From assembly GCA_022564295.1 (NCBI GenBank), contig JADFLR010000010.1, positions 1 to 64,000 on the forward strand: 64,000 nucleotides of DNA. The letters are read 5' to 3'. The stretch is from Bacteroidota bacterium (GTDB lineage: Bacteria > Bacteroidota > Ignavibacteria > Ignavibacteriales > Ignavibacteriaceae). A program made the translations under genes and the position numbers. Below, piece by piece: positions 16,758-25,669 of the stretch. Position 1 is the first letter of the stretch, and every line of letters begins with the position of its first letter. The notes beneath the pieces are model-generated. The model did not search any database, was not told the origin of the DNA, and saw only the letters and a program-made list of their open reading frames with translations.

Positions 16758-18136
16758 TGTTTAAGAATATACATAAAGTACATTTTGTTGGAATAGGTGG
16801 AATAGGAATGAGCGGTATTGCCGAAATACTTTTGGATCAGGGTTTTGAGGTGTCCGGCTCCGATAATTCGTTAACTGAAATTACCGACCGTCTTACAAAA
16901 CTTGGAGCAAAGGTTTATAAAGGTCATTCACCTGAAAATCTGAAAGACGCTGATGTGCTTGTTTATTCATCTGCCGTTACTACCGATAACCCTGAAGTAG
17001 CAGCAGCCATTGAGAAAAACATTCCGGTAATTAAACGATCGGAAATGCTTGCAGAAACAATGAGAATGAAATACGGAATCGGTATAGCAGGTACACATGG
17101 TAAAACGACTACTACAAGTATGGTTGGTTTAAGCTTAACAGAAGGTGGAATTGATCCGACAATAATAGTAGGCGGAAAGTTAAGCGGACTGGGCGGTACT
17201 AATGCGCGGTTAGGAAGCGGAGAATTTATTGTTGTTGAAGCAGATGAATTCGACAGAACATTTTTAAAACTAACTCCGGTAATTGCAGCATTAACAACAT
17301 TGGAAAGTGAACACCTTGATACTTACAAAGATCTTGATGATATAAAATCTGCATTTATTGAATTTGCAAACAAGGTTCCTTTTTATGGTTTTGTTGTTCT
17401 TTGTCTTGATGAACCGGCGCTGCTGGAAATTATACCGGAAATAAACAAAAAAATTATTACATATGGAACAACACCACACGCAGATATAAGAGCAGTTGAT
17501 ATAACACACAACGAATTTTCAAGTACATATACGGTTAAACATAACGGAGAAGATTTAGGCAAAATTAAATTAAATGTTCCCGGTTTATATAACGTAAAAA
17601 ATTCTTTGGTTGCTATAACTATTGCTAAGGAATTGGGCATCGGGTTTTCTGTTATTAAAAAAGCATTGGAAAAGTTCTCCGGTGTTTACAGAAGATTTGA
17701 GATTAAATACAATAAAGAAATATTAGTTGTGGATGACTATGCACATCATCCAACCGAAACTACAGCATCACTTGAAGGTGTGAGGGCAGGATGGAAAAGA
17801 CGTTTAGTTGTTGTGTTTCAACCGCATCTTTATTCGAGAACAAGAGATTTTTACCAGGAGTTTGGAAGATCATTTCTGAACTCGGATGTTTTTATTTGTA
17901 CGGATGTTTATCCGGCAAGAGAAGAACGGATTGATGGAGTTGACGGGAAAATGATTACCGATATTACTCAAAAGTTCGGACATAAGAATGTTCACTACGT
18001 TGCCGATAAAAATGATATTCCGGAATACCTTTTAAACATAGTAGAGGACGATGATATTGTAATTACAATGGGTGCCGGTGATATCTGGAAATATGGTGAG
18101 AAGTTTGTTGAATTATTGAACAAGAGATCGAAATGA
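16757..18136 (+). CDS. murC: UDP-N-acetylmuramate:L-alanine ligase MurC
   Basis: MurC adds L-alanine to UDP-MurNAc, the first step of stem peptide assembly. The 459-residue protein begins at GTG 16757, which overlaps the previous TAG (TAGTG). The UDP-binding loop FVGIGGIGMSGIAEI lies at about 10-24, the ATP loop GTHGKTTTTSM near 112-122, and the C-terminal domain has DDYAHHPTE and PHLYSRT. All are standard. It overlaps ftsQ by four bases. Confidence 0.96.
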   Translation: MFKNIHKVHFVGIGGIGMSGIAEILLDQGFEVSGSDNSLTEITDRLTKLGAKVYKGHSPENLKDADVLVYSSAVTTDNPEVAAAIEKNIPVIKRSEMLAETMRMKYGIGIAGTHGKTTTTSMVGLSLTEGGIDPTIIVGGKLSGLGGTNARLGSGEFIVVEADEFDRTFLKLTPVIAALTTLESEHLDTYKDLDDIKSAFIEFANKVPFYGFVVLCLDEPALLEIIPEINKKIITYGTTPHADIRAVDITHNEFSSTYTVKHNGEDLGKIKLNVPGLYNVKNSLVAITIAKELGIGFSVIKKALEKFSGVYRRFEIKYNKEILVVDDYAHHPTETTASLEGVRAGWKRRLVVVFQPHLYSRTRDFYQEFGRSFLNSDVFICTDVYPAREERIDGVDGKMITDITQKFGHKNVHYVADKNDIPEYLLNIVEDDDIVITMGAGDIWKYGEKFVELLNKRSK

Positions 18137-18900
18137 AAAAGAAGTTCGGTGCAATATTCGGAGTTATACTGTTTGCAGTAATTATTGGCGGGATGATTTA
18201 TGTAAACGTTGTTACTGAAAAATCCGAAAGGGAAATCTTTTCCGAAATAATATTAGAAGGGAATAAAACTCTTTCAGCAAACGATTATTTGATCAGTTCT
18301 GATTTGAACAAAGTAAGTGAATACGCGGAATTAACATTACAGGAAATTAAATCAAGAATAACAGAACATCCTTATGTAGCTAAAGCCGAAGTTCAAGCGG
18401 ATGGAATTGGAAGAGTAGATATTAAGATAGTTGAAAAGAATTTTATGGCAGTATTGCTGATGAAAAGTGATCCGTTTTTAATAACTGAAAATTTTCAACT
18501 CATTAAACTGAAAAGGAACTCAGATATTTCAAAACTTCCTGTTATAAGTAATGTGAATTTAAATCGTAAAAGTAACGACCATGGAAGTATCCATAGTGAT
18601 GAGCTGATTCGTGCATTTAAAATTATCGACGCAGCTAAAATAGTAAATGATGAAATGTACAAAGATTTAACGGAAATTAATTTAAGACATGGCGGTGATG
18701 TTATTTTAAGTTTTTCCGGCATTACCTTTCCTGTAATATTCGGAAAAGGTTCGGAAGGCAAAAAGGTAGTTATTCTATCATCTATATGGAAAGGGTTAAA
18801 TAAAAAAGATAAACTATTTAAAAACAGCAGCTACGTTGATTTAAGATTTAACAATGAAATTTTTATCGGTAAACCTGTAAATACGGAAACAAACGGATGA
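18133..18900 (+). CDS. ftsQ: Divisome protein FtsQ
   Basis: FtsQ links early and late divisome proteins and recruits FtsL/FtsB. The 255-residue protein has a membrane helix at about 7-26, then a POTRA-like domain (about 36-107: IILEGNKTLSANDYLISS and ITEHPYVAKAEVQ) and a beta domain. Length and position between murC and ftsA fit. It overlaps both neighbours by four bases. Confidence 0.9.
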   Translation: MKKKFGAIFGVILFAVIIGGMIYVNVVTEKSEREIFSEIILEGNKTLSANDYLISSDLNKVSEYAELTLQEIKSRITEHPYVAKAEVQADGIGRVDIKIVEKNFMAVLLMKSDPFLITENFQLIKLKRNSDISKLPVISNVNLNRKSNDHGSIHSDELIRAFKIIDAAKIVNDEMYKDLTEINLRHGGDVILSFSGITFPVIFGKGSEGKKVVILSSIWKGLNKKDKLFKNSSYVDLRFNNEIFIGKPVNTETNG

Positions 18901-20141
18901 AAAAAAATATTATAGCAGGATTGGATTTAGGCACAACAAAAGTTTGTGCAGTTATTGCAGAAAGAAATATTGATGCTGACAAGTTTGATATTCTTGGTTT
19001 TGGTGTTGCACCATCGGAAGGACTGCATAAAGGTCTTGTTGCTAACATCAGTAAAACTGCTGAAGCGATAAAAAGTGCGATGGCGATTGCAAGTAACAGG
19101 GCAGGCTTAACTGTTAATGTTGTAAACGTTGGTGTTGCCGGAGAGCACATTACAAGTATAAGACACAGAAATTATGTTACAATAACAAGCGAGGAAAAAG
19201 AAATAACTAAAGAAGACCTTAACAGGTTAGAAGCAGATGTAAGAACAATTCGCATTCCTTCGGACAGACAAATTCTTCATATAATACCCGAAGAATATTC
19301 TGTGGATTATCAGGGTGGAATCGAAAACCCAATTGGTATTTCCGGCACCAGATTGGAAGCGAGCAACCACGTTGTATTAGCATCGATTCCGGCAATTCAA
19401 AATATTAAAAAATCTGTTGAACGGGCAGGATTAAAAGTACAGGATTACATACTTCAACCTATTGCATCGAGCACTTCTGTGCTCGAAGAAAATGAAACAG
19501 ACCTTGGTGTTGCTTTAATTGATATAGGCGGCGGTACGACTGACATCGCTATTTTTCATAAAAAAGCAATTAAGCATACAAAGGTAATAGGTATTGCAGG
19601 TAACCAGGTAACAAACGATATACGCGAATCGCTTGGTGTTGTAACTGAAGAAGCTGAACATCTGAAAATAGAATTTGGTTATGCTACAGATAGTGCAATT
19701 ATTAGAGACGAAGACATATTAATTAAAGGTGTTGGTGCTCGGGGTAATACTAAAATTCCAATCAGTTTATTAACACAGATCATAGGTCTTCGTATGAAAG
19801 AACTTTTTACGCTGGTTGACAATGAACTGAGAAATGCAGGATTCAAAAGTAAAATTAAAGCAGGAATTGTTTTAACGGGCGGCGGGTCGCTGCTTAGGGG
19901 AACAACAGAATTAGCAGAAGAAGTTTTTGGTTTACCTGCACGAATTGGTATCCCGCAGGATTTAGGACTTGGGCTGGCGAACGAAATTCAAAGCCCTGAG
20001 TTCGCAACAGTTGTAGGTTTGATAAAAGGAATTCCAGGCGGAAAATCGAGCGAGTATCAATCATTAATGATTAAGAAAATAGGCAAAAACAAAATGATAG
20101 ATTTTGTAGAGAAAGTAAAAATATTTTTCGATGAACTATAA
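18897..20141 (+). CDS. ftsA: Cell division protein FtsA
   Basis: FtsA is the actin-like ATPase that tethers FtsZ filaments to the membrane. The 414-residue protein has the phosphate-1 loop AGLDLGTTKVCAVI (about 6-19), the 1C subdomain with the SHS2 fold (about 85-165), the phosphate-2 segment ALIDIGGGTTDIAIF and the adenosine motif IVLTGGGSLLRG. The C-terminal end IDFVEKVKIFFDEL is a likely amphipathic membrane-targeting helix. It is 21 bp upstream of ftsZ. Confidence 0.96.
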   Translation: MKKNIIAGLDLGTTKVCAVIAERNIDADKFDILGFGVAPSEGLHKGLVANISKTAEAIKSAMAIASNRAGLTVNVVNVGVAGEHITSIRHRNYVTITSEEKEITKEDLNRLEADVRTIRIPSDRQILHIIPEEYSVDYQGGIENPIGISGTRLEASNHVVLASIPAIQNIKKSVERAGLKVQDYILQPIASSTSVLEENETDLGVALIDIGGGTTDIAIFHKKAIKHTKVIGIAGNQVTNDIRESLGVVTEEAEHLKIEFGYATDSAIIRDEDILIKGVGARGNTKIPISLLTQIIGLRMKELFTLVDNELRNAGFKSKIKAGIVLTGGGSLLRGTTELAEEVFGLPARIGIPQDLGLGLANEIQSPEFATVVGLIKGIPGGKSSEYQSLMIKKIGKNKMIDFVEKVKIFFDEL

Positions 20142-20162
20142 AAACCTTAACAAGGAGGGTAC

Positions 20163-21470
20163 ATGACTAAATTCGCCACTATCGATAGTGAGCATCCAAT
20201 GTCTGCAATGCTTAAAGTTGTAGGCGTTGGTGGTGGAGGTTGTAATGCCATTGAGAGTATGATACTGCGTGGTCTTGACGGAGTTGAATACATTGGCATT
20301 AATACCGATGCTCAGGTGTTGGAAAACAATCGGGCAACACACAAAATTCAGGTGGGAACAGCAATTACCCGCGGACTTGGCGCAGGTGCAGATCCTAATA
20401 TAGGAAGGAAGGCAGTTGAAGAAGACCGCGAAAAAATTGCTGAAATATTAGCCGGCAGCGATATGGTTTTCGTAACAGCCGGAATGGGCGGTGGTACCGG
20501 CACGGGAGGCGCTCCTATCGTTGCTTCCATTGCACAAAGTATCGGAGCTTTGGTAGTTGGTATTGTTACCAAACCATTTAAATGGGAAGGCAAAACAAGA
20601 ATGCTGAATGCCGAGCAGGGTATTCAGGACTTAAGACAGCATGTAGACAGCTTAATTGTTATTCCCAACGAAAGATTACTTGCAATATTAGATAGCAATA
20701 CAAATGCGTTTGCTGCGTTTGATAAACCGAATGAAGTGCTGTACGAAGCAACTAGAGGAATAGCAGATATAATTACGGTGGAAGGTTTGATAAATGTTGA
20801 TTTCGCTGATGTCCGAGCTGTTATGAGTCAAAGTGGCGAAGCACTGATGGGATGCGGAATTGCAAGCGGAGAGAACAGAGCAATTGAAGCCGCACAAAAA
20901 GCTATTTCAAGTCCGCTGCTTGAGGGCTTGAACATAAAAGGAGCAAAGAGTGTTCTGCTTAATGTTTCCGGCTCTAGCAATTTGACAATGGAAGAAATTA
21001 ATGAAGGCAATAACGTTATATTCGAAGCTGCCGGAGAAGAAGCTAATGTTATTTTTGGATGCGTTCGTAAAGAAGAGATGAATGATTATGTCTCTTACAC
21101 TGTAATAGCAACCGGTTTCGATTCTGCTCGTAAATCATTTCCTATTGTAAAAAGTAAATCGGAAATAAAAGACAACCAGGATTCACTGGAATTCAGAGGC
21201 GGCTTTAACTTTTTGGATACTGATAATATTGATAAAGAAGACCTGGAAGTTCCAACTATCCTTCGTGTAAATGTAAACAGCCCTAACGCGTCAATTGGCG
21301 ATAGTGAAGAAGATAATGATGAGAAGAAATTAGAAGAAAGCACATTTTCTATAGATGCTTCGCGTTACAGTTGGGCAAAGCAGAAAATGGAAAACGAAGA
21401 ACATGATAATAAATCTAAAGATGATGATGACGATGAAAGTTCATCATTCCTGAGAATGATTATGGATTAG
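20163..21470 (+). CDS. ftsZ: Cell division GTPase FtsZ
   Basis: FtsZ is the tubulin-like GTPase that forms the Z ring. The 435-residue protein has the GTPase domain with GVGGGGCNAIE (T1 loop), the tubulin signature GGGTGTGGAPI and NVDFADVRAVM (T7 loop), then a C-terminal domain. An acidic, poorly conserved linker (about 330-425, ending with a run of aspartates) leads to the terminal peptide SSSFLRMIMD, which is the usual FtsA-binding tail. AAGGAGGGT directly precedes ATG 20163, a stronger ribosome binding site than in the overlapping genes upstream, which suits the high amounts needed. It closes the dcw operon; no clear hairpin terminator follows. Confidence 0.97.
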   Translation: MTKFATIDSEHPMSAMLKVVGVGGGGCNAIESMILRGLDGVEYIGINTDAQVLENNRATHKIQVGTAITRGLGAGADPNIGRKAVEEDREKIAEILAGSDMVFVTAGMGGGTGTGGAPIVASIAQSIGALVVGIVTKPFKWEGKTRMLNAEQGIQDLRQHVDSLIVIPNERLLAILDSNTNAFAAFDKPNEVLYEATRGIADIITVEGLINVDFADVRAVMSQSGEALMGCGIASGENRAIEAAQKAISSPLLEGLNIKGAKSVLLNVSGSSNLTMEEINEGNNVIFEAAGEEANVIFGCVRKEEMNDYVSYTVIATGFDSARKSFPIVKSKSEIKDNQDSLEFRGGFNFLDTDNIDKEDLEVPTILRVNVNSPNASIGDSEEDNDEKKLEESTFSIDASRYSWAKQKMENEEHDNKSKDDDDDESSSFLRMIMD

Positions 21471-21608
21471 AGTTTGTATGCAAAGAGATTTGTTTTTTGT
21501 AAAAAATAATAAATACAATAGGGTATTGAGTATCGGATAATTTTTGCTTCTTCTATTTTTTCTATTAGAAGTATTAATTTAGGGTAAGCAGGAAATTCAG
21601 TTTGAAGG

Positions 21609-21806
21609 TCATTCATCTGTAAGCCTTGATTCAACAAAAGGAATGCCCTCCTCTTTTTGTTGTGGGATTATTAATCTATTTGGTCTGCAGCATGTTTCGC
21701 AATCTTCAATAAAGTCCTGCTTATCCTCTATTGTAAGATCGACCCACAACTCATTTTCCTCACCGCAATATTGGCAAATCCATGTTAGTACATCATCAGT
21801 AGTCAT
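21609..21806 (-). CDS. CPXCG-type cysteine-rich small protein
   Basis: The protein has 65 residues with two cysteine pairs, C11-x-x-C14-G and C36-x-x-C39, which fit a zinc ribbon. The context CQYCGEEN near the N-terminus and the acidic region between the pairs match the family of small CPXCG proteins found in many proteobacteria and Bacteroidota. AGGAGGAAGG precedes the start. Function unknown; metal binding is inferred from the cysteines. Confidence 0.75.
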   Translation of the reverse strand: MTTDDVLTWICQYCGEENELWVDLTIEDKQDFIEDCETCCRPNRLIIPQQKEEGIPFVESRLTDE

Positions 21807-21904
21807 TTCCCCTTCCTCCTAAATTTATTTATTTCAGTTATAATAAAACATATTTTTGGTTAAAGGCAAGCATAAGTTGCTATTCAGCAAATTAGAATTA
21901 GCTT

Positions 21905-22067
21905 TCACCTAACTGAAGTTAGGTGTTAATGGTATTTTAACACTTTGCTTTAATTAACTCAGCCTACTAACACCTGACTTTAGTCAGGTGCAAGAAAACA
22001 GATACCATCTTCCTTAACACCCGACTTTAGTCGGGTTAAGAAAGTAACCACAGATAGAGAAAACGGT
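21905..22067. repeat. Left 163-bp direct repeat with three palindromes
   Basis: The block contains three hairpins in order: CACCTAACTGAAGTTAGGTG, CACCTGACTTTAGTCAGGTG and CCCGACTTTAGTCGGG. An almost identical block of the same length and order lies at 22615-22777, on the other side of the transposase gene. The palindromes resemble the REP sequences that accompany REP-associated tyrosine transposases. Confidence 0.85.
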
Positions 22068-22079
22068 TTCAACCGTTTT
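22060..22079. repeat. Hairpin at the 3' end of the transposase gene
   Basis: AAAACGGTT (22060-22068) and AACCGTTTT (22071-22079) form a perfect nine-base stem with a two-base loop. The stop codon of the transposase lies inside it. A related hairpin, AACCGTT/AACGGTT, lies at 22563-22578 upstream of the gene. Confidence 0.7.
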
Positions 22080-22515
22080 TAACATACTTTATTCCGTATT
22101 TTTTCATAAACAACTCATACTCTTCCGTGAAACTCTTCGCCCTGTGATGCTCTTCCTGATTATTTATATAATCAACAACTTTTTTCAATTGTGATTCTGA
22201 AACCGAAAACGCACCATAACCTCTTGCCCATCTGAACTTATTATTAACTAATCGGTTATCATTAATATAATGAGAAGAACTTCCTTTCAGCAATTTTAAA
22301 CATTCATCAATTGATAGAGTTGTAGGCAAATCAATTAAAGCGTGGACGTGTTCTGCATTAACATAATTGGTTCTCATATAAATTTCTTTCTCTTCAGCAT
22401 AACTATAAAGAAACTTAGAGACTTGTTTTCGTACATCCTTTAACAATACTTTCTCTTTGTTGTGTGTTGACCAGATGAGATGTAACCAAACTTTAGAATA
22501 TGAATGTAACGACAT
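22069..22515 (-). CDS. REP-associated / IS200-like Y1 transposase
   Basis: This 148-residue single-strand transposase has the HUH motif H56-V-H58 in EHVHALIDLP and the likely nucleophile Y116 in VVDYINNQEEHH. A family-typical RWARGYGAFSVS segment lies near 95-106. All key residues are present, so it may be active. Such enzymes cut and join single-stranded DNA at hairpins. It is flanked by matching palindrome-rich direct repeats, and its stop codon is embedded in a hairpin. There is no partner TnpB. Confidence 0.9.
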   Translation of the reverse strand: MSLHSYSKVWLHLIWSTHNKEKVLLKDVRKQVSKFLYSYAEEKEIYMRTNYVNAEHVHALIDLPTTLSIDECLKLLKGSSSHYINDNRLVNNKFRWARGYGAFSVSESQLKKVVDYINNQEEHHRAKSFTEEYELFMKKYGIKYVKNG

Positions 22516-22614
22516 TGTAATAACCTTTTTTTATTCTTTTACATAAACTAATGATTATTTGTAAACCGTTAAAACGGTTGTCAGGTTGGAGGTGTTGAGT
22601 GTCGTTGTTTCTTC

Positions 22615-22777
22615 TCACCTAACTGAAGTTAGGTGTTAATGTATTTTAACATTTTACTTTAATTAAGCCAGCTAACTAACACCTGACTTTAGTCAGGTGC
22701 AAGAAAACAGGTGCCTCCTTCCCTAACACCCGACTTCAGTCGGGTGAAGAAAGTAACCACAAGATAGAGAAAGCGGT
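22615..22777. repeat. Right 163-bp direct repeat with three palindromes
   Basis: This copy has the same three palindromes in the same order as 21905-22067, in the same orientation. A further degenerate palindrome, CACCCAACTGAGTTAGGTG, follows at 22811-22829. The match between the copies suggests a fairly recent duplication. Confidence 0.85.
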
Positions 22778-22886
22778 AGTTGATGATAGTAATATTGTGA
22801 TCCCAATTTTCACCCAACTGAGTTAGGTGTTAAATAGCACCTTCTCCCTTACTTTTCAGTCCCTTGCATTTAAACTTTAAATTTCT

Positions 22887-22918
22887 ATATTATAGTGTGC
22901 AAATGTTCACTATAATAT
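22887..22918. promoter_or_regulatory. Perfect 11-bp inverted repeat, operator-like
   Basis: ATATTATAGTG (22887-22897) and CACTATAATAT (22908-22918) are exact reverse complements separated by ten bases. The right arm overlaps the first ATG of the polymerase fragment. The symmetry fits a dimeric repressor site. An SOS (LexA-type) operator is conceivable because error-prone DnaE genes are often SOS-controlled, but the sequence alone does not show which protein binds. Confidence 0.5.
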
Positions 22919-24599
22919 GTTTGAAAACAGCGAAAAAACAAGAAATTTGTTAGAATACCAGGCTCCCCCGGAATGGCGGAACGTGGTGAAAATTCATACG
23001 CTCTATCCGCCCATTCCCAAAAACACGGGTAATATCAACTTTGATATTTACGATTTTGATATGCTCTTTAACGATACCGCCACAAAGGAATTGATACGAA
23101 CAGGAAAGACCATCGGGTGTTTTTATATTGAGTCTCCGGGAATGCGTTCGCTGCTTCGCCGGCTTGATGTTGAAACATTTGAGATGCTTACTGCGGCGAG
23201 TTCGGTTATCCGTCCGGGTGTTGCGGAAAGCGGAATGATGCAGGAGTTCATCGCACGCCACAAAGATCCTTCGCGAAGAAAATATCTTGTACCCGAAATG
23301 GAAAAATATCTCGGTGAAACTTACGGTGTGATGATTTACCAGGAAGATGTAATTAAAGTTGCTCATCACATTGCAGGTTTAAGTTTAGAGGAAGCCGATC
23401 TTCTGCGAAGAGCGATGAGCGGAAAGATGCGCTCGCACCATGCAATGCAAAGGATAGTTGATAATTTTTTTTCTTCCGCAAAAGAAAAAGGTTTAACCGA
23501 TTACCAGGCAAAAGAACTGTGGCGGCAGATTGAATCGTTTGCGGGTTACTCTTTCTGCAAAGCTCATAGTGCATCGTTTGCTTTGCTTTCTTACCAGGTT
23601 GCGTTTCTTAAAGCACATTACCCGGCGGAGTTTATGGCAAGTGTTTTAAATAACGGCGGTGGATTTTATTCTGCTGCGGTTTACATTCAGGAATCAAAAC
23701 GGTTTGGCTTGAAGATTGAACTTCCCTCCGTTAACGAAAGTGAAAAAGAATATGTTGGAAAGGGAAGAGCAATCCGTGTTGGTTTAAAGGCAATAAAAAA
23801 TCTTTCCTACAATGCAATCGATAGAATAATTGAAGAAAGAAAACAAAACGGTAAATACATCTCGCTTGCTGATTTTCTTGTACGTACAAAACTTGCTTAC
23901 GAAGAAACGGCAATGCTTATAAAGTGCGGTGCAATGGGGTGCTTCCGGCAAACACGACCAACTCTTATGCGGCTTTTGGATGTTTATCTTCACCGCAGAA
24001 AAATTATTGAAGAGAGTTATAACGATCTTTTTATGAATGAAACTTTTAAACTTGAGAATGAAGTAAAAACAAATGAGAACTATTCACTCGCAGGAATATG
24101 CAAAGAAGAATACGAAGCATTTGGTTATATGGTTACGCGTCATCCGCTTCACTTTTTTAGGGAATGGATTGAGCAGCCCGGAATTGTGCTCGCAAAAGAT
24201 ATGTATCGTAACCGCGGCAGAAGAGTGAAGATGATTGGATGGTATATGACATCGAAAAGAATAAAAACCAAAAGGGGTGATATAATGAAATTCCTTTCGC
24301 TTGAAGACCTGACCGGAACTTTTGAGGCGGTTATCTTCCCGAATGTTTATTACCATGTGGCTGAGCTTACTCTTTCGATGGGACCTTACCTTGTTACCGG
24401 AAGAATAGATGAAAACGATTCCACCAACATTGTTACAGAAAATTTAAAAGTGCTTTCATCACAAACAGTGCTTGCAAGTTTGGAGAAAGACAGCGTTGAG
24501 CATAATTATTACGGCGATAAAGAAAAAGTAACTGAAGAGGATTTTGAACTTGCAAAAACATTGAATAAGGAAAAGTTGAGAACTGCGTATGCGGGGTGA
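22917..24599 (+). pseudogene. DNA polymerase III alpha (DnaE family), C-terminal half only
   Basis: The 560-residue product matches the C-terminal part of a Bacteroidota-type DnaE. The fingers region is clear (FYIESPGMRSLLRRL, SSVIRPGVAESGMM, GVMIYQEDVIKVAHHIAGL, RRAMSGK, FAGYSFCKAHSASFALLSYQ), followed by a helix-hairpin-helix part and an OB-fold (ITGT-like segment, RVKMIGWYMTSKRIKT). Full-length proteins have about 1000-1150 residues. The PHP domain and the palm with its catalytic aspartates are missing, so it cannot polymerise. It looks GC-richer than its neighbours. The missing half coincides with the repeat-rich, transposase-containing stretch just upstream. It may be the remnant of an ImuC/DnaE2 gene. 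Confidence 0.8.
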
Positions 24600-24610
24600 A
24601 GGGAGTGTGA

Positions 24611-24634
24611 GACTGTGGGACTGTGGGACTGTGG
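24611..24634. repeat. Three tandem copies of GACTGTGG
   Basis: GACTGTGG repeats at 24611, 24619 and 24627, just after the polymerase fragment, followed by GAGTGGGA. It is a short tandem repeat that could vary in copy number. No function is visible. Confidence 0.7.
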
Positions 24635-24823
24635 GAGTGGGAGACGATGAGACTATTGAAATTATTTATTAGCATCAAACTGAGTCTTGCTACTGCTAGG
24701 GATACGGAGACAAAGTAAGGTGTTACTTAATAGTTAAAAAAGGAAAATATAGTAGTAAATAATTATATTGTTCTTATAAAAATATATTTTAAAATTATTC
24801 TAAAGTTAAAATCAGTAATCATT

Positions 24824-25444
24824 GTGAATATAAAAGTAATAATAACCCTTTCATTTATGTTAAGTGCAAACTTGTTTGCTCAGGACCTTTTAACAGGTCT
24901 CACTTATTCCATCTCTATTCCTACAGGCAATACAAGTAACTTTATAAGTAATACAAGCTTTAAAGGTCTTAGTATTGATTTACGAAAATTTTTTTCTCAT
25001 AATGCATCAATCGGTTTTCTTGTAGGTTGGAGTACGTTTGAAGAAGAAACTAATAAAACTATTTCAACGTTTGTTGGTGATGTTTCGGGAGAGCAGAACA
25101 GGCTGATAAATTCATTCCCGGTTATGATAACAACAGATTATTATTTTGGCGAGGGTAGAGAGTTCAGACCGTTTATAGGCATTGGAGTTGGAATGTATTA
25201 TTTTTATCATCAATTGGAACATATATTGGAATTAGCGGATGATAATCTCGAATCATCCAAATGGCATTTTGGTGTAGCACCCGAGGCAGGTTTTGTTTAT
25301 TTATTGGATTCATAATATGCTTTTGTAAATGTACGATATAATTATGCATTCAGTGCTGAAAATGAAATCACAAAAATTTCTTCATCTCAATCTTACCTAA
25401 CATTTAATATTGGATTTGCTTTTACTCCTCTAACTTATTTTTAG
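24824..25444 (+). pseudogene. Outer-membrane beta-barrel protein gene with in-frame TAA
   Basis: GTG 24824 opens a frame with a signal peptide (LSANLFAQ cleavage) and alternating strands typical of a small outer-membrane barrel (SFPVMITTDYYFG, FRPFIGIGVGMYY). A TAA at 25313-25315 stops it after 163 residues. In the same frame the barrel resumes as YAFVNVRYNYAF and ends in TFNIGFAFTPLTYF, with TAG at 25442-25444, a normal barrel end with a terminal F. The full reading would be 206 codons. A single substitution probably created the stop. A sequencing error or a recent pseudogene are both possible. Confidence 0.7.
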
Positions 25445-25543
25445 TATCAGTTAAAATATTAAGTGTAAAAACAATTATATTCCATACACAATTTGAGAAA
25501 TTTATACTCGCACTTCTCTAAACGGTTCATCTGTTTATACCTG

Positions 25544-25615
25544 TCCGCCTCAGGCGGAATTTCTCATGTTGGCCAGATGGAACTCGTCCCGATGAACCTG
25601 CCTACCGCAGGCAGG
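25544..25615. repeat. Cluster of short palindromes (CCTGCC...GGCAGG family)
   Basis: TCCGCCTCAGGCGGA (25544-25558) and CCTGCCTACCGCAGGCAGG (25597-25615) are palindromes, framed by copies of GGTTCATC and its complement (near 25523, 25591 and 25626). The second palindrome shares its CCTGCCTA and CGCAGGCAGG arms with the insertion in the restriction-modification gene at 34407-34442, so this is a dispersed repeat family. Confidence 0.7.
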
Positions 25616-25669
25616 TCGAGACTCGGTTCATCATATTAAGAATCATAAAAATTAATCAGAGTATCTTAT

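Larger units (their letters stand above)
21905..22777. mobile_element. IS200-like / REP-associated transposon unit
   Basis: A single Y1 transposase gene (22069-22515, minus) is bracketed by inner hairpins AAAACGGTT/AACCGTTTT (22060-22079) and AACCGTT/AACGGTT (22563-22578), and outside them by 163-bp direct repeats rich in palindromes. IS200/IS605-family enzymes recognise subterminal hairpins, so the hairpins are probably the element ends or REP targets. Whether the unit moves as a whole is not known. Confidence 0.7.

Noticed and set aside
22950-23369. 139-residue minus-strand ORF inside the polymerase fragment
   Set aside because: The plus-strand reading matches DnaE motifs, so this is a shadow.
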